Shown here: piece after piece, positions 45,332 to 54,818 of the stretch
Position numbering within the stretch: the stretch's first letter is position 1
How the letters are laid out: every line of letters begins with the position of its first letter
Assembly: GCA_019637975.1 (NCBI GenBank)
Contig: JAHBUR010000008.1
Coordinates: 1 to 64,000, forward strand
Direction of reading: 5' to 3'
DNA: 64,000 nt
From: Bacteroidota bacterium
GTDB lineage: Bacteria; Bacteroidota; Ignavibacteria; UBA10030; UBA6906
The notes under the pieces: model-generated
Seen by the model: the letters and a program-made list of their open reading frames with translations, nothing else
Database searches by the model: none
Told to the model about the DNA's origin: nothing
Translations under genes and position numbers: made by a program

Positions 45332-45591
45332 AAACCGTTGCGTTTCAATCAGGAGCATTCGAGCAATACAGCAATTGGGCAAAGGAGAATCCGAAGATAT
45401 TCGAACGATTAACTATGGTGATTCGTAGTGCTGCTCAATCACCATTTGAGGGTATCGGTAAGCCCGAACCTCTCAAACATGAACTGCAAGGCTATTGGTC
45501 GCGCCGCATAACGGACGAACATCGCCTTGTCTACAAGGTCACACAAGACTCCATCATCATCGTCTCCTGCAAATACCACTACAAGAGATAG
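45328..45591 (+). CDS. yoeB: YoeB/Txe-family toxin (mRNA interferase)
   Basis: An 87-residue RelE-superfamily protein. The family signature is clear: FEGIGKPEPLKHELQGYWSR, then RRITDEHRLVYKV and the closing SCKYHYKR. The catalytic basic/His residues near the C-terminus (H in KYHY) and the Glu-Arg-His pattern are kept. YoeB toxins cut mRNA at the ribosome. It overlaps the antitoxin gene by 4 bp and appears intact. Confidence 0.93.
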   Translation: MKTVAFQSGAFEQYSNWAKENPKIFERLTMVIRSAAQSPFEGIGKPEPLKHELQGYWSRRITDEHRLVYKVTQDSIIIVSCKYHYKR

Positions 45592-45631
45592 CAACTGCCG
45601 CCGACACTGCCCGTCGTTCCAATTTCTAAAC

Positions 45632-45680
45632 AGTTGTAAATTTGCATTGCATATTTACAACTCTGATGTAAAATTGCAAT
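45632..45680. promoter_or_regulatory. Operator-like inverted and direct repeats upstream of the aminotransferase operon
   Basis: Perfect 10-bp arms AGTTGTAAAT (45632-45641) and ATTTACAACT (45653-45662) around 11 nt. In addition TGTAAATTTGCATT (45635-45648) recurs as TGTAAAATTGCAAT (45667-45680), with 2 mismatches and 32 bp apart, three helical turns. It lies in the 253-bp gap after the toxin gene and about 165 bp before the aminotransferase start. Confidence 0.55.
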
Positions 45681-45844
45681 CCCCCCACAACACTCTCCGA
45701 TTTGTCAATTTCGAGAATCGTTTCATCTGTACCCCTTGAAATCTGCCATTTTAGCGGATTTTCTCTGGCATTGAATCTGCGAGGAATAAAACGGTGAAAT
45801 CCATTCGAACCGGCTGAACAGGAAATTCTACCGAAGGAAATATC

Positions 45845-47062
45845 ATGAGTATAAGTAAACTTGCACGCGAAATTGCCCCGTCGCCGACGCTTGCGCTGAA
45901 CGAAGAAGCGCGCATTCTTCGCGAGAAAGGCGAAGCTGTCGTTCACTTAGGCGCGGGCGAACCAAAAAACAAAGCCCCCATCAGCGCTATCCTTGCCTCG
46001 GCAGCCAAACTGAATGTTGGCGACATCAAGTACACGCCGACCGAAGGAACAATGGGGCTGCGCAAAGCCATCATCAAGTACACGGAAGAAAATTACGACC
46101 GCGTGGTCGCCCCGGAAAATGTTCTTGTCTCGGCGGGAGCGAAGCAAGCGTTGTACAATCTCCTCGTCACGCTCGTCAATCCGCAGGATGAAGTGATTGT
46201 GCTCGCGCCGTACTGGGTGAGTTATCCCGAAATGATCAAAATGGTGTACGGCATTCCCGTCATTGTCACGCCGGAAGATGGCGGATTCTATCCGCGTATG
46301 CAGGAAATCGAGCGCGCCGTCAGCTCGTACACGAAAGCTATCATCGTCAACAGTCCGAATAATCCCTCGGGCGTGATGTATCCCGAGTCGTTCATTGCGG
46401 AGATTGTCGCGTTCTGCGAACGCAAAGGTATCTATCTTATCATGGACGACATCTACCACAAGTTGGTGTTTGATGGAAAGACGAACATCTCCGCATACAA
46501 ATTCACCAACAAAGATACCGAAAACACACGAGTCATCGTTATCAACGGCATTTCAAAATTGTACGGCATGACGGGTTTCCGCATCGGCTGGACGATTGCG
46601 CCGAAGGCAATTACAGAAGTGTTGGGGAACGTGCAGTCGCAGACTGTTTCCTGTACATCGCTTCTGCTGCAAGCTGCCGCGGAAGGCGCTCTCACCGGAA
46701 TACAAAGTCACGTTGATACGCTGCGGATGACGTTAGAGAACAACCGCAACGTGATGATGCAGGAATTGAAATCGTTCAACGGCGTGAAGATTACGAAACC
46801 CGACGGCACGTACTACTGCCTGCCGGATTTTCGTGCATACAGCAACGACTCGGTCGGACTGTCAAAGTTCTTGTTGAAGAAAGCGCTTGTCGTTACGGTG
46901 CCGGGGAAAGAGTTCGGGATGGAAGGACACTTGCGACTGAGCTATGCAACGACAATCAAAGACGTAATGGAAGGCGTTGCCCGCATCAAGTGGGCGCTTG
47001 ATCCGACATCTCCCAATGATATTTACATCGGTGAACGAAAACTGATTCGGGATTGGCTATGA
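45845..47062 (+). CDS. PLP-dependent class I aminotransferase (aspartate aminotransferase-like)
   Basis: A 405-residue fold-type I aminotransferase. The PLP lysine lies in INGISKLYGMTGFRIGW, and other family marks are VLVSAGAKQALYNLL, NSPNNPSGVMYP and LIMDDIYHKLVF. Aspartate/prephenate aminotransferase-like activity is most likely. Its TGA overlaps the ATG of the second pckA gene, so oxaloacetate formed from aspartate could pass straight to PEP (inference). An AAGGAAA site precedes the ATG at 45845. The upstream gap holds a strong palindrome at 45632-45662. Confidence 0.9.
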   Translation: MSISKLAREIAPSPTLALNEEARILREKGEAVVHLGAGEPKNKAPISAILASAAKLNVGDIKYTPTEGTMGLRKAIIKYTEENYDRVVAPENVLVSAGAKQALYNLLVTLVNPQDEVIVLAPYWVSYPEMIKMVYGIPVIVTPEDGGFYPRMQEIERAVSSYTKAIIVNSPNNPSGVMYPESFIAEIVAFCERKGIYLIMDDIYHKLVFDGKTNISAYKFTNKDTENTRVIVINGISKLYGMTGFRIGWTIAPKAITEVLGNVQSQTVSCTSLLLQAAAEGALTGIQSHVDTLRMTLENNRNVMMQELKSFNGVKITKPDGTYYCLPDFRAYSNDSVGLSKFLLKKALVVTVPGKEFGMEGHLRLSYATTIKDVMEGVARIKWALDPTSPNDIYIGERKLIRDWL

Positions 47063-48699
47063 ACAACCTACTGAATATTGTAACACCGGCACAGGCCGAA
47101 GCCACAGCACTCAAGAGCGACTACGGTTTAGACAATCACGGTCTAGCAAACCTGCGCGTTGCGTACTGGAATCTGCCGACAGAAGCGTTGTATGAAGAAA
47201 TCACGTTCCGCAAGGAAGCGCGCATTACGCGCAACGGGCCAATCGTTGCGTTCACGGGCAAGCATACCGCCCGCTCCGCAAACGACAAGTTCGTTGTGAA
47301 AGAGCCGACCACCGAGGAGAAAATCTGGTGGGGACAATACAACCGACCGATGAGTCCCGACAAGTTCAACGATCTGTACAATCGCTTGCAGGGATTTCTG
47401 CAAGGCAGAGATGTGTTCGTGCAGGATTGCTATGCTGGCGCCGACCCGAATTACCGGATGCCAGTCCGCATGATCACCGAGCTTGCATGGCACAGCCATT
47501 TTGTGCGGAACATGTTCATTCTGCCGAAGACGAACGAGGAATACCGCCGGCACGTTCCGGACTTCACCGTGATTTGCGTGCCGTCGTTCAAAGGCATTCC
47601 ACAGATTGATGGAACACCCGCGAACACATTCATCGCCCTCAACTTCGCGCAGAAGCTTTGCATCATCGGCAACACAGCCTATGCGGGGGAGATCAAGAAA
47701 TCCATTTTCACCATCCTCAACTTCCTGTTGCCGCTCGATGGAGTCATGCCGATGCACTGCTCGGCAAACATCGGCAAGGATGGCGATGCTGCAATCTTCT
47801 TCGGCCTTTCGGGAACGGGAAAGACGACACTCTCCGCCGACCCGAACCGCGGCCTCATCGGCGACGATGAGCATGGCTGGAGCGACGAGGGCGTGTTCAA
47901 TTTCGAAGGCGGCTGTTACGCAAAAGTGATTCAGCTTTCCCCTTCGGCTGAGCCGCAAATCTACGCGACGACGCGCATGTTCGGCACCATTCTCGAAAAT
48001 GTTCCGTACGATCCGGTTACCCGCGTGATTGACCTCGACGACGAGTCCATCACCGAAAACACCCGCGCATCGTATCCGTTGGAGTTCATCGGTAACGCCG
48101 TCCCCGAAAAATTAGGCGGACATCCGAAAAATATCATTCTTCTCACCTGCGACGCATCAGGTGTCATGCCTCCGATTGCGAAACTCACGCCCGATCAGGC
48201 GATGTACCAATTCATCTCCGGCTACACATCGAAAATTGCCGGAACGGAAGTCGGGTTGGGCAAAGAGCCGGAGATGACATTCAGCGCGTGCTTCGGCGGG
48301 CCCTTCATGGTGCATCATCCCTACTTCTACGCCGATTTGCTCAAGCGGAAGATTCTGCGTCACGGCGTCAACTGCTGGCTTGTCAACACAGGCTGGATTG
48401 GCGGGCCGTACGGCATCGGGAAGCGCATCAGCATCAAGTATACGCGTGCGCTGCTCAACTCTGCACTGAGTGGCGAGCTGTTGAACGTTGAATACAAAAC
48501 CGATCCCATCTTCGGCTTCCAGGTTCCGCAACGCTGCGGCGACGTGCCGGTAAGCGTTCTGAATCCGGGAGATTCGTGGAGCAACAAGGATGACTACATG
48601 CGGCGATACAAAGATCTCGCTTCCCGCTTCATCGAAAACTTCAAGAAGTTCGAGTCCGGCTGTCCGCCGGAGGTGATTGCGGCGGGGCCGAGGAGATAG
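47059..48699 (+). CDS. pckA: Phosphoenolpyruvate carboxykinase (ATP), paralogue 2
   Basis: A second intact ATP-type PEP carboxykinase of 546 residues. Conserved elements: P-loop [19 protein letters not shown], metal-site GDDEHGWSDEG, and NTGWIGGPYGIGKRISIKYTR, the more canonical form of this loop. The substrate loop reads GKHTARSANDKF, with Ala where paralogue 1 has Gly. It starts in the aminotransferase stop codon (ATGA overlap), so it is translationally coupled. The two paralogues differ throughout, so this is an old duplication or separate acquisition, not a recent copy. Confidence 0.95.
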   Translation: MNNLLNIVTPAQAEATALKSDYGLDNHGLANLRVAYWNLPTEALYEEITFRKEARITRNGPIVAFTGKHTARSANDKFVVKEPTTEEKIWWGQYNRPMSPDKFNDLYNRLQGFLQGRDVFVQDCYAGADPNYRMPVRMITELAWHSHFVRNMFILPKTNEEYRRHVPDFTVICVPSFKGIPQIDGTPANTFIALNFAQKLCIIGNTAYAGEIKKSIFTILNFLLPLDGVMPMHCSANIGKDGDAAIFFGLSGTGKTTLSADPNRGLIGDDEHGWSDEGVFNFEGGCYAKVIQLSPSAEPQIYATTRMFGTILENVPYDPVTRVIDLDDESITENTRASYPLEFIGNAVPEKLGGHPKNIILLTCDASGVMPPIAKLTPDQAMYQFISGYTSKIAGTEVGLGKEPEMTFSACFGGPFMVHHPYFYADLLKRKILRHGVNCWLVNTGWIGGPYGIGKRISIKYTRALLNSALSGELLNVEYKTDPIFGFQVPQRCGDVPVSVLNPGDSWSNKDDYMRRYKDLASRFIENFKKFESGCPPEVIAAGPRR

Positions 48700-48715
48700 A
48701 AGAAGTTGTTCATCC

Positions 48716-48739
48716 ACTAAGGGCACGAAGTTCGCGAAG
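48716..48739. repeat. Possible ACGAAG-step repeat, copy 3 (short)
   Basis: ACTAAG, ACGAAG and GCGAAG at 9-bp steps just after the second pckA stop. Similar words but not the 8-10-10 pattern of copies 1 and 2, so membership is uncertain. Confidence 0.35.
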
Positions 48740-48806
48740 GCGGGATGATCTCGTAGCGTCTTGTCATGCAGTCGTTGACGCAGCAGAGGCGCTTCAGCTT
48801 TTCGCT

Positions 48807-51236
48807 CTACAATCCCCACCAATAACTCATCTTCAGCAGCACGGCGTCATCGTGCGGCAGCTTGAAGATGCCGCGGAACCGCGGGCCGAAGTCGTTGTTG
48901 TAATTGCCGGAATCATCTGCACGGCTTTGAGTCCACACAAGAAAAATTGTACTGCCCGGTAGAAACTCCCATCGCAGCAGCAGGTTGGCGTCGAAGATCG
49001 CGTAATTAAAATCGTACACGTTAGGAGTTGTGTAGGAGGCAAAGCCGCTGCCTCCGGTCAGGAGCCGGAAGTTGTTGTAGCGCCCCCGTGCAAGCAGAAC
49101 TTGTGTATAGAACTGCAACGATACCGTTCGGGTGAAGGTGATGATGCCGCGCAGCGCGAAATCTATCTCGTCGACATCTCTATCTCCAAAGAGACTGCGC
49201 CCGCCGACCGGAACAATCCTGCCGCCGCTCAGTACTCCCGTTTCTTCCGAACGTGTCTTCTCAAAGTAAAAGAGAGGTGTGAGTTCGATGTTTGAGGCCG
49301 GACGAATCGTAACGCCGATGAGGGTGCTGATGCTCTTCTTCTCCTTCTCATCAAACCGGAAATCTGTTGTCATCGAAATAGAAACCGGCTGTCGCTCATC
49401 TGTTTGTATTTGCGCCTGAAGCGAGTAATCGACGGGGCGAAGGTAGAGGCCGAGAATCCCCCGTTCCGAATCGCTGTAGGCCCGGTCGTTGAGAACAAAG
49501 CGGAATGTTGACTTCCAGAAATTCGTCCAGTCTGCCGAGAACGACAGGTCGACCTGCGAAAGTGTACGTACACCGTCCCAGTTCCACTTGGCTTCGGGAA
49601 CAAGCGAGAACGAATAGCGGCGGAACGGCTCTTCGGCCCTGTTCTCGCGATAGAGAAGCTGCACGTAACCGCCGTGATACCGCGGCTGCGCAAAGAAGCC
49701 GAGATCGTTGCTGTTGAAGTTGGCGCTGAAGAAATTGTAGGATGCCGTGTAGTACCAGTGCCGCGCCGCGATGCGCGAGAACAGCAGGCGCCCGGCGGTG
49801 CCGTCCGGATTGGCGCGGCTGCTGGATGAATGCACGCCGGCGATGTAACCATCGAGCGTATACGAGCCGTCGTCGAAGCGCAGATTCCAATCCGCACCGC
49901 CGCTGAACGCCGGCTTCAACTGATCGCGGGCAGCAAGTGTTGCAACGCCGCCAACCCACGAGTTTCCTGCAAGCTCCTGCTTTACACGAACAACGTTGTA
50001 CGTTCCTTTCGGCTCCGTCTGTATCCTTGATTCCCGTCCCGCGCTATCCAACAGAACCGCATTCTCGTCATCGGTGGCAGTGGCAAGAACGCCCAACGAA
50101 AAACCGGATTCCGTGTGGCCGGTTACTTTTGCGGCGCCGAGAATCGTTGTAATGTGAGGATTTTCTTTGATGGACCCGCCGGGAGGCGCAGCAACAAACG
50201 GAGAAAGGAAGGGTCTCTGCCCGATTCTGCGCGAGTAAAATAGCGTAAGGGGGGTGTTATCAACCGAATTGCCGAATGTGAACAACTGCGCGCCTTCAAT
50301 GAAGAACGGGCGCTTCTCGGGATAGTACGTTTCGAAGACTGTCAGATTAAGAATCGACTGATCCACCTCCACCTGGCCAAAGTCGGGATTGATCGCCGCA
50401 TCAAACGTAAAGTTGCGGCTGAGTCCGTACTTCACGTCAAGTCCGGCATGCGCTGCTTGATCAGACCGGTGCGGACGGTACGACGCTTCCGTTTCGAATG
50501 ATGCCGTTGCAGAAATGTACGGGATGAGACTCAGATGCAAGGGTGGCGTAATGGCGCGGATGCCTTCTACATATCCCCATTTTGAGATCATCAGCCGTTC
50601 GGTACTCGGCACCATCACCCATTCGATTGTTTCCCGCTTCCGGCTGATGTAGCGACGGAAGTTAATCCCCCATCGATATTCTCCATCTTGCGGCGAGAAC
50701 CGGATAGCGTTGTAGGGAATCTCAAACTCCGCCGACCATCCTTCACGATGCCGCGCCGTGCGTACACTCCACACAGCGTCATAGTTCAGGTCGTAGGCAT
50801 TCCCGTCCTGCGAAAGGAAGCCGTCGCTTTGCACGCCGGCAACATTTACTGAAAACACGAACGCCGTTTGCCGGTCATTGTATGAATCAATCTGCACGGT
50901 GAACCGGTCGGCTTCCGATGTCCGGTCTCGCCGTGTCAATTGCGAAACGATCCCGTGCGGATTGCTGTCGTAGCAAATCACCCCGACATAAATTGCCTTA
51001 TCGTCATACAGAATGCGGACAGAGGTTCTCTCGGTCGGGGGGTTTCCTTCGAGGGGATAGAACTGCGTGAAGTCTTCCGCGGGTAGTGCGGCGTGCCACT
51101 GTCGCTCGTGCAGCAATCCGTCGAGCGTTAACCGACTTTCAAGGCGGGCCGCCTTGATGATCTTCCCTGTATCAGCCCATAATGCGGGTGAAACCAGAAA
51201 CGCATATGCAAGGAGGAATCCCCCTGAGTAACGCAT
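48807..51236 (-). CDS. DUF5916-type outer-membrane protein with N-terminal CBM9-like domain
   Basis: An 809-residue exported protein. After a signal peptide (ending PALWAD), residues about 25-210 form a carbohydrate-binding CBM9-like domain: LTLDGLLHERQWHAALPAED, with the phrase VRILYDDKAIYVGVICYD and FTVQIDSYNDRQTAFVF. The rest (YDAVWSVRTARHREGWSAEF, INPDFGQVEVDQSILNLT, and YYPEKRPFFIEGAQLF) is the DUF5916 pattern with a long barrel-like C-terminus. The exact role is unknown. The start is ATG 51236; an earlier one at 51290 would displace the signal peptide. The gap 48700-48806 holds only a short repeat. Confidence 0.85.
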   Translation of the reverse strand: MRYSGGFLLAYAFLVSPALWADTGKIIKAARLESRLTLDGLLHERQWHAALPAEDFTQFYPLEGNPPTERTSVRILYDDKAIYVGVICYDSNPHGIVSQLTRRDRTSEADRFTVQIDSYNDRQTAFVFSVNVAGVQSDGFLSQDGNAYDLNYDAVWSVRTARHREGWSAEFEIPYNAIRFSPQDGEYRWGINFRRYISRKRETIEWVMVPSTERLMISKWGYVEGIRAITPPLHLSLIPYISATASFETEASYRPHRSDQAAHAGLDVKYGLSRNFTFDAAINPDFGQVEVDQSILNLTVFETYYPEKRPFFIEGAQLFTFGNSVDNTPLTLFYSRRIGQRPFLSPFVAAPPGGSIKENPHITTILGAAKVTGHTESGFSLGVLATATDDENAVLLDSAGRESRIQTEPKGTYNVVRVKQELAGNSWVGGVATLAARDQLKPAFSGGADWNLRFDDGSYTLDGYIAGVHSSSSRANPDGTAGRLLFSRIAARHWYYTASYNFFSANFNSNDLGFFAQPRYHGGYVQLLYRENRAEEPFRRYSFSLVPEAKWNWDGVRTLSQVDLSFSADWTNFWKSTFRFVLNDRAYSDSERGILGLYLRPVDYSLQAQIQTDERQPVSISMTTDFRFDEKEKKSISTLIGVTIRPASNIELTPLFYFEKTRSEETGVLSGGRIVPVGGRSLFGDRDVDEIDFALRGIITFTRTVSLQFYTQVLLARGRYNNFRLLTGGSGFASYTTPNVYDFNYAIFDANLLLRWEFLPGSTIFLVWTQSRADDSGNYNNDFGPRFRGIFKLPHDDAVLLKMSYWWGL

Positions 51237-51363
51237 TAGGGTCGAAATATCAGTGGATGGATCCTGTGTTAGTTCAAGATAGCCTTCCATTCGCAGAAAA
51301 TCAACGAACCCTCAACTGAACTGTGACAAGGGTTACACAAGAGGGGATGCATCGGACGGGTAC

Positions 51364-52770
51364 TCACGACCTTTCAAGCCGCACCACATTCTCGATATGG
51401 TAGGTGTGAGGGAACATGTCAACGGGCTGGATTTCAGCAATCCGGTACGCGTTTGCCATCAGCTTTACGTCGCGGGCTTGTGTTGCCGGATTGCAGCTCA
51501 CATACACAATTCGCTCGGGTTTCATTTCTATGACTTCCTTCACGACCTTCTCGTGCATACCGGCTCGAGGCGGATCGATGATCATCACATCCGGCAAAGG
51601 ATGGTTGTCGAGCCAGGCTGTATCTTTCGTCAATCGATCTTTCAAATCTCCCAACACAAACGCGCAATTCGTTACTCTGTTGGCGGTCGCATTCTTTCGG
51701 GCATCTTCGACGGCTGCTTCGACATTTTCCACGCCGACAACTTCTTTCACATCATCGGCGATATGCAATGCAATCGTGCCGGTGCCGGAATAGAGATCAA
51801 ACACCACATCGCCGGGTTTGAGACCGGCCATCCGTTGTGCGACATTATACAATCGTTCGGCCTGCTGTGTGTTTGTCTGGAAGAATGAGTTTGCTGAAAT
51901 ACGGTAGATGCGTTTCCCGATCATCTCTGTAATATAGCCGGGGCCGTGATACACTTTTTCATACTCGCCGATAGCAACGAGATTCTTCCGCTGCGTGATG
52001 TTGTTGATGATAGTGGTGATGGATGGCATCTCCTTCAGCAAACACGTGCAAAGAGATGAGAGCAACCCGGGGTTGTCGTCAGAGGTAACGATATTCACCA
52101 TCAACTCATTCGTGGAGGCGCTTTGCCGAATGACAAGATTGCGGAGATAGCCGGCGTGTGTGAATGTTGAGTAGATGGAGAGATTCCGTTCAACGCAAAA
52201 ATTCCGGACTGTGTTCACAATGCGGATGCTTTCTTCGGATTGGAGATGACATTCTTCAAGATCGAGAACCTTGCGGTACATCCCCGCCGGATGCATACCG
52301 AGAGAAAATGCCTGCACATCCTTGTTCGATTCATACTCTTCCTTCGGAAACCACTTCTCTCCGAAAGAAAACTCCATTTTATTCCGGTAAAAGTAGATTT
52401 GATCCGAACCGATTGCAGGATTGACGGCTATTCCTTTGAACCCGCCTATTCGCTCAAAAGCATCAGCTACATGCTGGCGTTTGAAATCGAGTTGCGCCCG
52501 GTAATCAACATGCTGCCATTTGCAGCCGCCGCAGGTTCCGAAGTAACGGCAGCGCGCCTGAACACGCAACGGCGACTGCTTCACAAGCTCGACAACTTCG
52601 GCTTCAAGAAACTGCTTTTTAATTTTCGTCAACCGGACGCGGGCCTCGTCGCCGGGAACGCCGCCGTAAACGAACACCACGAGTCCGTCATGCCGGGCAA
52701 GGGACTTCCCTTCAAAGGCAAAGGAATCCAATGTGAGGATAAGTTCTTCTCCCCGCCGGAATTGGCTCAA
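51364..52770 (-). CDS. rlmD: 23S rRNA (uracil-5-)-methyltransferase, RlmD/RumA type
   Basis: Methylates a uridine C5 in 23S rRNA with SAM. About 468 residues: an N-terminal TRAM domain (about 1-60, ELILTLDSFAFEGKSLARHD), the iron-sulfur cysteines CRYFGTCGGCKWQ, the SAM motif FDLYSGTGTIALHIAD, and the catalytic Cys in RIVYVSCNPATQARD. The start is TTG at 52770: it overlaps the ABC-F stop (TTGA) and has GGGGAG 8 bp upstream. A GTG at 52821 would overlap by 55 bp. Other uracil-5 methyltransferases such as RlmCD or TrmA-like enzymes cannot be excluded by eye. Confidence 0.88.
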   Translation of the reverse strand: MSQFRRGEELILTLDSFAFEGKSLARHDGLVVFVYGGVPGDEARVRLTKIKKQFLEAEVVELVKQSPLRVQARCRYFGTCGGCKWQHVDYRAQLDFKRQHVADAFERIGGFKGIAVNPAIGSDQIYFYRNKMEFSFGEKWFPKEEYESNKDVQAFSLGMHPAGMYRKVLDLEECHLQSEESIRIVNTVRNFCVERNLSIYSTFTHAGYLRNLVIRQSASTNELMVNIVTSDDNPGLLSSLCTCLLKEMPSITTIINNITQRKNLVAIGEYEKVYHGPGYITEMIGKRIYRISANSFFQTNTQQAERLYNVAQRMAGLKPGDVVFDLYSGTGTIALHIADDVKEVVGVENVEAAVEDARKNATANRVTNCAFVLGDLKDRLTKDTAWLDNHPLPDVMIIDPPRAGMHEKVVKEVIEMKPERIVYVSCNPATQARDVKLMANAYRIAEIQPVDMFPHTYHIENVVRLERS

Positions 52771-54725
52771 TCGTTCATCTCCCCGGTCACACGTTCCAAT
52801 TCTCTTGTCAGCTCGCCCCACCTGAAGTAGACATTCTGCAATTCGCTTTCCAGATTCTTGTATTGCGCAGTAACGGCCTTCACCTTCCCGCCGTCTTTGT
52901 AGAAATCGGGATGCCCCATCAGTTCTTCAATCTCGCGTTTCAGCGCTTCCTTCTGCTCGATTTCCCGTTCGGCTTTTGTTATCTTTTCTTTCAGTGGTTT
53001 TGTGATCTTGTAGGCGCGCTGGCGCTGTTCAGCTTCGATTCGCCTGCGTTCCTTCTCGGAAATATGCGATTCTTCTTTCCTTGCGGGTACAGAAACCGTT
53101 GCGGTTGATGCGGCAATCTCCTTTTGCTTGGCGTAGATATACTCGCTGACGTTGCCCGCAAACGTACGAACTCCTCCCTTTGAGAATTCCACGACCTTGT
53201 TCACGATGGGATCGAGAAAATCGCGATCATGTGAGACGATGATGTAACTTCCTTCGAAATTCATCAATGCCTTCTGCATCACCGCCTTCGAGCGCATATC
53301 AAGATGGTTCGTCGGTTCGTCCATGACAATCAAGTTGCAGGGTTGGAGCAGCATTTTGGCAAGAGCCAGCCGACTTTTCTCGCCGCCTGAAAGAACGGCG
53401 ACTTTCTTGAACACATCATCTCCGCGAAACAGAAAACAGCCGAGCAGATTGCGCAACGACTTCCTGATTTCGCCGACCGCAACTTCATCCACCGTTCCCA
53501 ACACATCATTGGCCGGGTTCAATTCGTCTGCCTGATGCTGGGCAAAATAGGAGAGGATCACATTGTGCCCGAGCTTTCGCTCGCCGCCCTCAAACGGTTC
53601 GACGCCGGCAACGATTTTGGAGAGCGTGGATTTTCCGGCGCCGTTCACGCCTACAAATGCAATCCGGTCGCCGCGATCAATGTCGAAATCGATACCACTG
53701 AATATGCGCTTGCTGCCGTAGCTTTTTTGCAGATTTCTGATTTCCAACACAGATCGCCCGCTTGACGGAGCCGGAGGAAACTTGAAGTGAATGCCGCTCT
53801 CTTCATCTTCAATCTCCACCAGATCCATCTTCTCCAACATCTTGACCCGGCTTTGAACCTGTCTGGCTTTTGTCGCCTTGTAGCGAAAGCGTTCAATGAA
53901 CCGTTCTGTTTGTTTGATTTGTTGCTGCTGATTCTGATAGGCGGCGAGTGTGAGTTGCTTTCTTTCTTCCTTTTCTCGCACATACAACGAAAAGTTTCCG
54001 GGATATTCGGCAAGATTACCGAGACTCAACTCGTACGTTTTCGTCGTCATATTATCGAGAAAGCGACGATCGTGTGAGACAATCATAACTGCCCCTTCAT
54101 ACGATTGCAGATATTCTTCCAGCCACTGCAATGAATCGAGGTCGAGGTGATTTGTTGGCTCGTCGAGCAGCAATAGTGATGGTTGTATGAGAAGAAGTTT
54201 CGCAAGCGCGATACGCATTTGCCAGCCGCCGCTGAACTCATCCGTCTGTCGATCCAAATCCTCGACGGAAAAGCCTAGGCCGAGAAGTACTTTCTCTATC
54301 TTCGCTTTCATGCGGAACGCGTCGCTGTCTTCCAGCTTGTGTTGCAGTTCGCCATAGAGTTCCAGCAGTTCCTGAAATTCTTCACTCTGATGGTCAGTCA
54401 CTTCACCCATCCGGCGATGGACTTCTTCGAGATGTTGTTGCGCTTCCAGCACATCACCGAACGCTGTTTCGGCTTCCTTGTACAACGTGCGCCCTTCGAC
54501 GTGCATGCCTTCTTGCGGAAGGTAGCCGACCGTGACGTACTTTGCTTTCGCAATTTCGCCTTTGTCGGGGGAGGCTTCGCCGATAAGCATGCGGAGCAAC
54601 GTGGTCTTGCCCGTTCCGTTCGACCCTACAAGTCCGATCCGATCATGTGTGCCGATACGAAACGACACTCCCTTGAAGAGAATTTTGCTGCCGTATTGGA
54701 GTGCTATGTTAACTGCGGAGATCAT
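52767..54725 (-). CDS. ABC-F family ATPase (ribosome-associated)
   Basis: A 652-residue protein with two ATPase domains and no membrane segments. Walker A motifs are GSNGTGKTTLL (about residue 37) and GVNGAGKSTLS (about 350); ABC signatures are FSGGWQMRIALAKLL and LSGGEKSRLALAKMLL. A linker of about 70 residues separates the domains, and the C-terminus is a coiled coil (EKITKAEREIEQKEALKREI). ABC-F proteins act on the ribosome or protect it. It is translationally coupled to the rRNA methyltransferase gene, which supports a ribosome role. Start ATG 54725, with no clear ribosome site. Confidence 0.93.
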   Translation of the reverse strand: MISAVNIALQYGSKILFKGVSFRIGTHDRIGLVGSNGTGKTTLLRMLIGEASPDKGEIAKAKYVTVGYLPQEGMHVEGRTLYKEAETAFGDVLEAQQHLEEVHRRMGEVTDHQSEEFQELLELYGELQHKLEDSDAFRMKAKIEKVLLGLGFSVEDLDRQTDEFSGGWQMRIALAKLLLIQPSLLLLDEPTNHLDLDSLQWLEEYLQSYEGAVMIVSHDRRFLDNMTTKTYELSLGNLAEYPGNFSLYVREKEERKQLTLAAYQNQQQQIKQTERFIERFRYKATKARQVQSRVKMLEKMDLVEIEDEESGIHFKFPPAPSSGRSVLEIRNLQKSYGSKRIFSGIDFDIDRGDRIAFVGVNGAGKSTLSKIVAGVEPFEGGERKLGHNVILSYFAQHQADELNPANDVLGTVDEVAVGEIRKSLRNLLGCFLFRGDDVFKKVAVLSGGEKSRLALAKMLLQPCNLIVMDEPTNHLDMRSKAVMQKALMNFEGSYIIVSHDRDFLDPIVNKVVEFSKGGVRTFAGNVSEYIYAKQKEIAASTATVSVPARKEESHISEKERRRIEAEQRQRAYKITKPLKEKITKAEREIEQKEALKREIEELMGHPDFYKDGGKVKAVTAQYKNLESELQNVYFRWGELTRELERVTGEMND

Positions 54726-54818
54726 GGGAGGCAATATACTGAAATCTGGCGAGCGGGAGAAGTATGCCCGCGCTGAATTGACGGGAGGTGTTGAACCGAC
54801 GATGCGGAAAGACTCTCT

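Noticed and set aside
45107-45591. Mobile or defence island around the toxin-antitoxin pair
   Set aside because: Flanks are housekeeping genes (dcd, aminotransferase, pckA), with no integrase, attachment repeats or phage genes.
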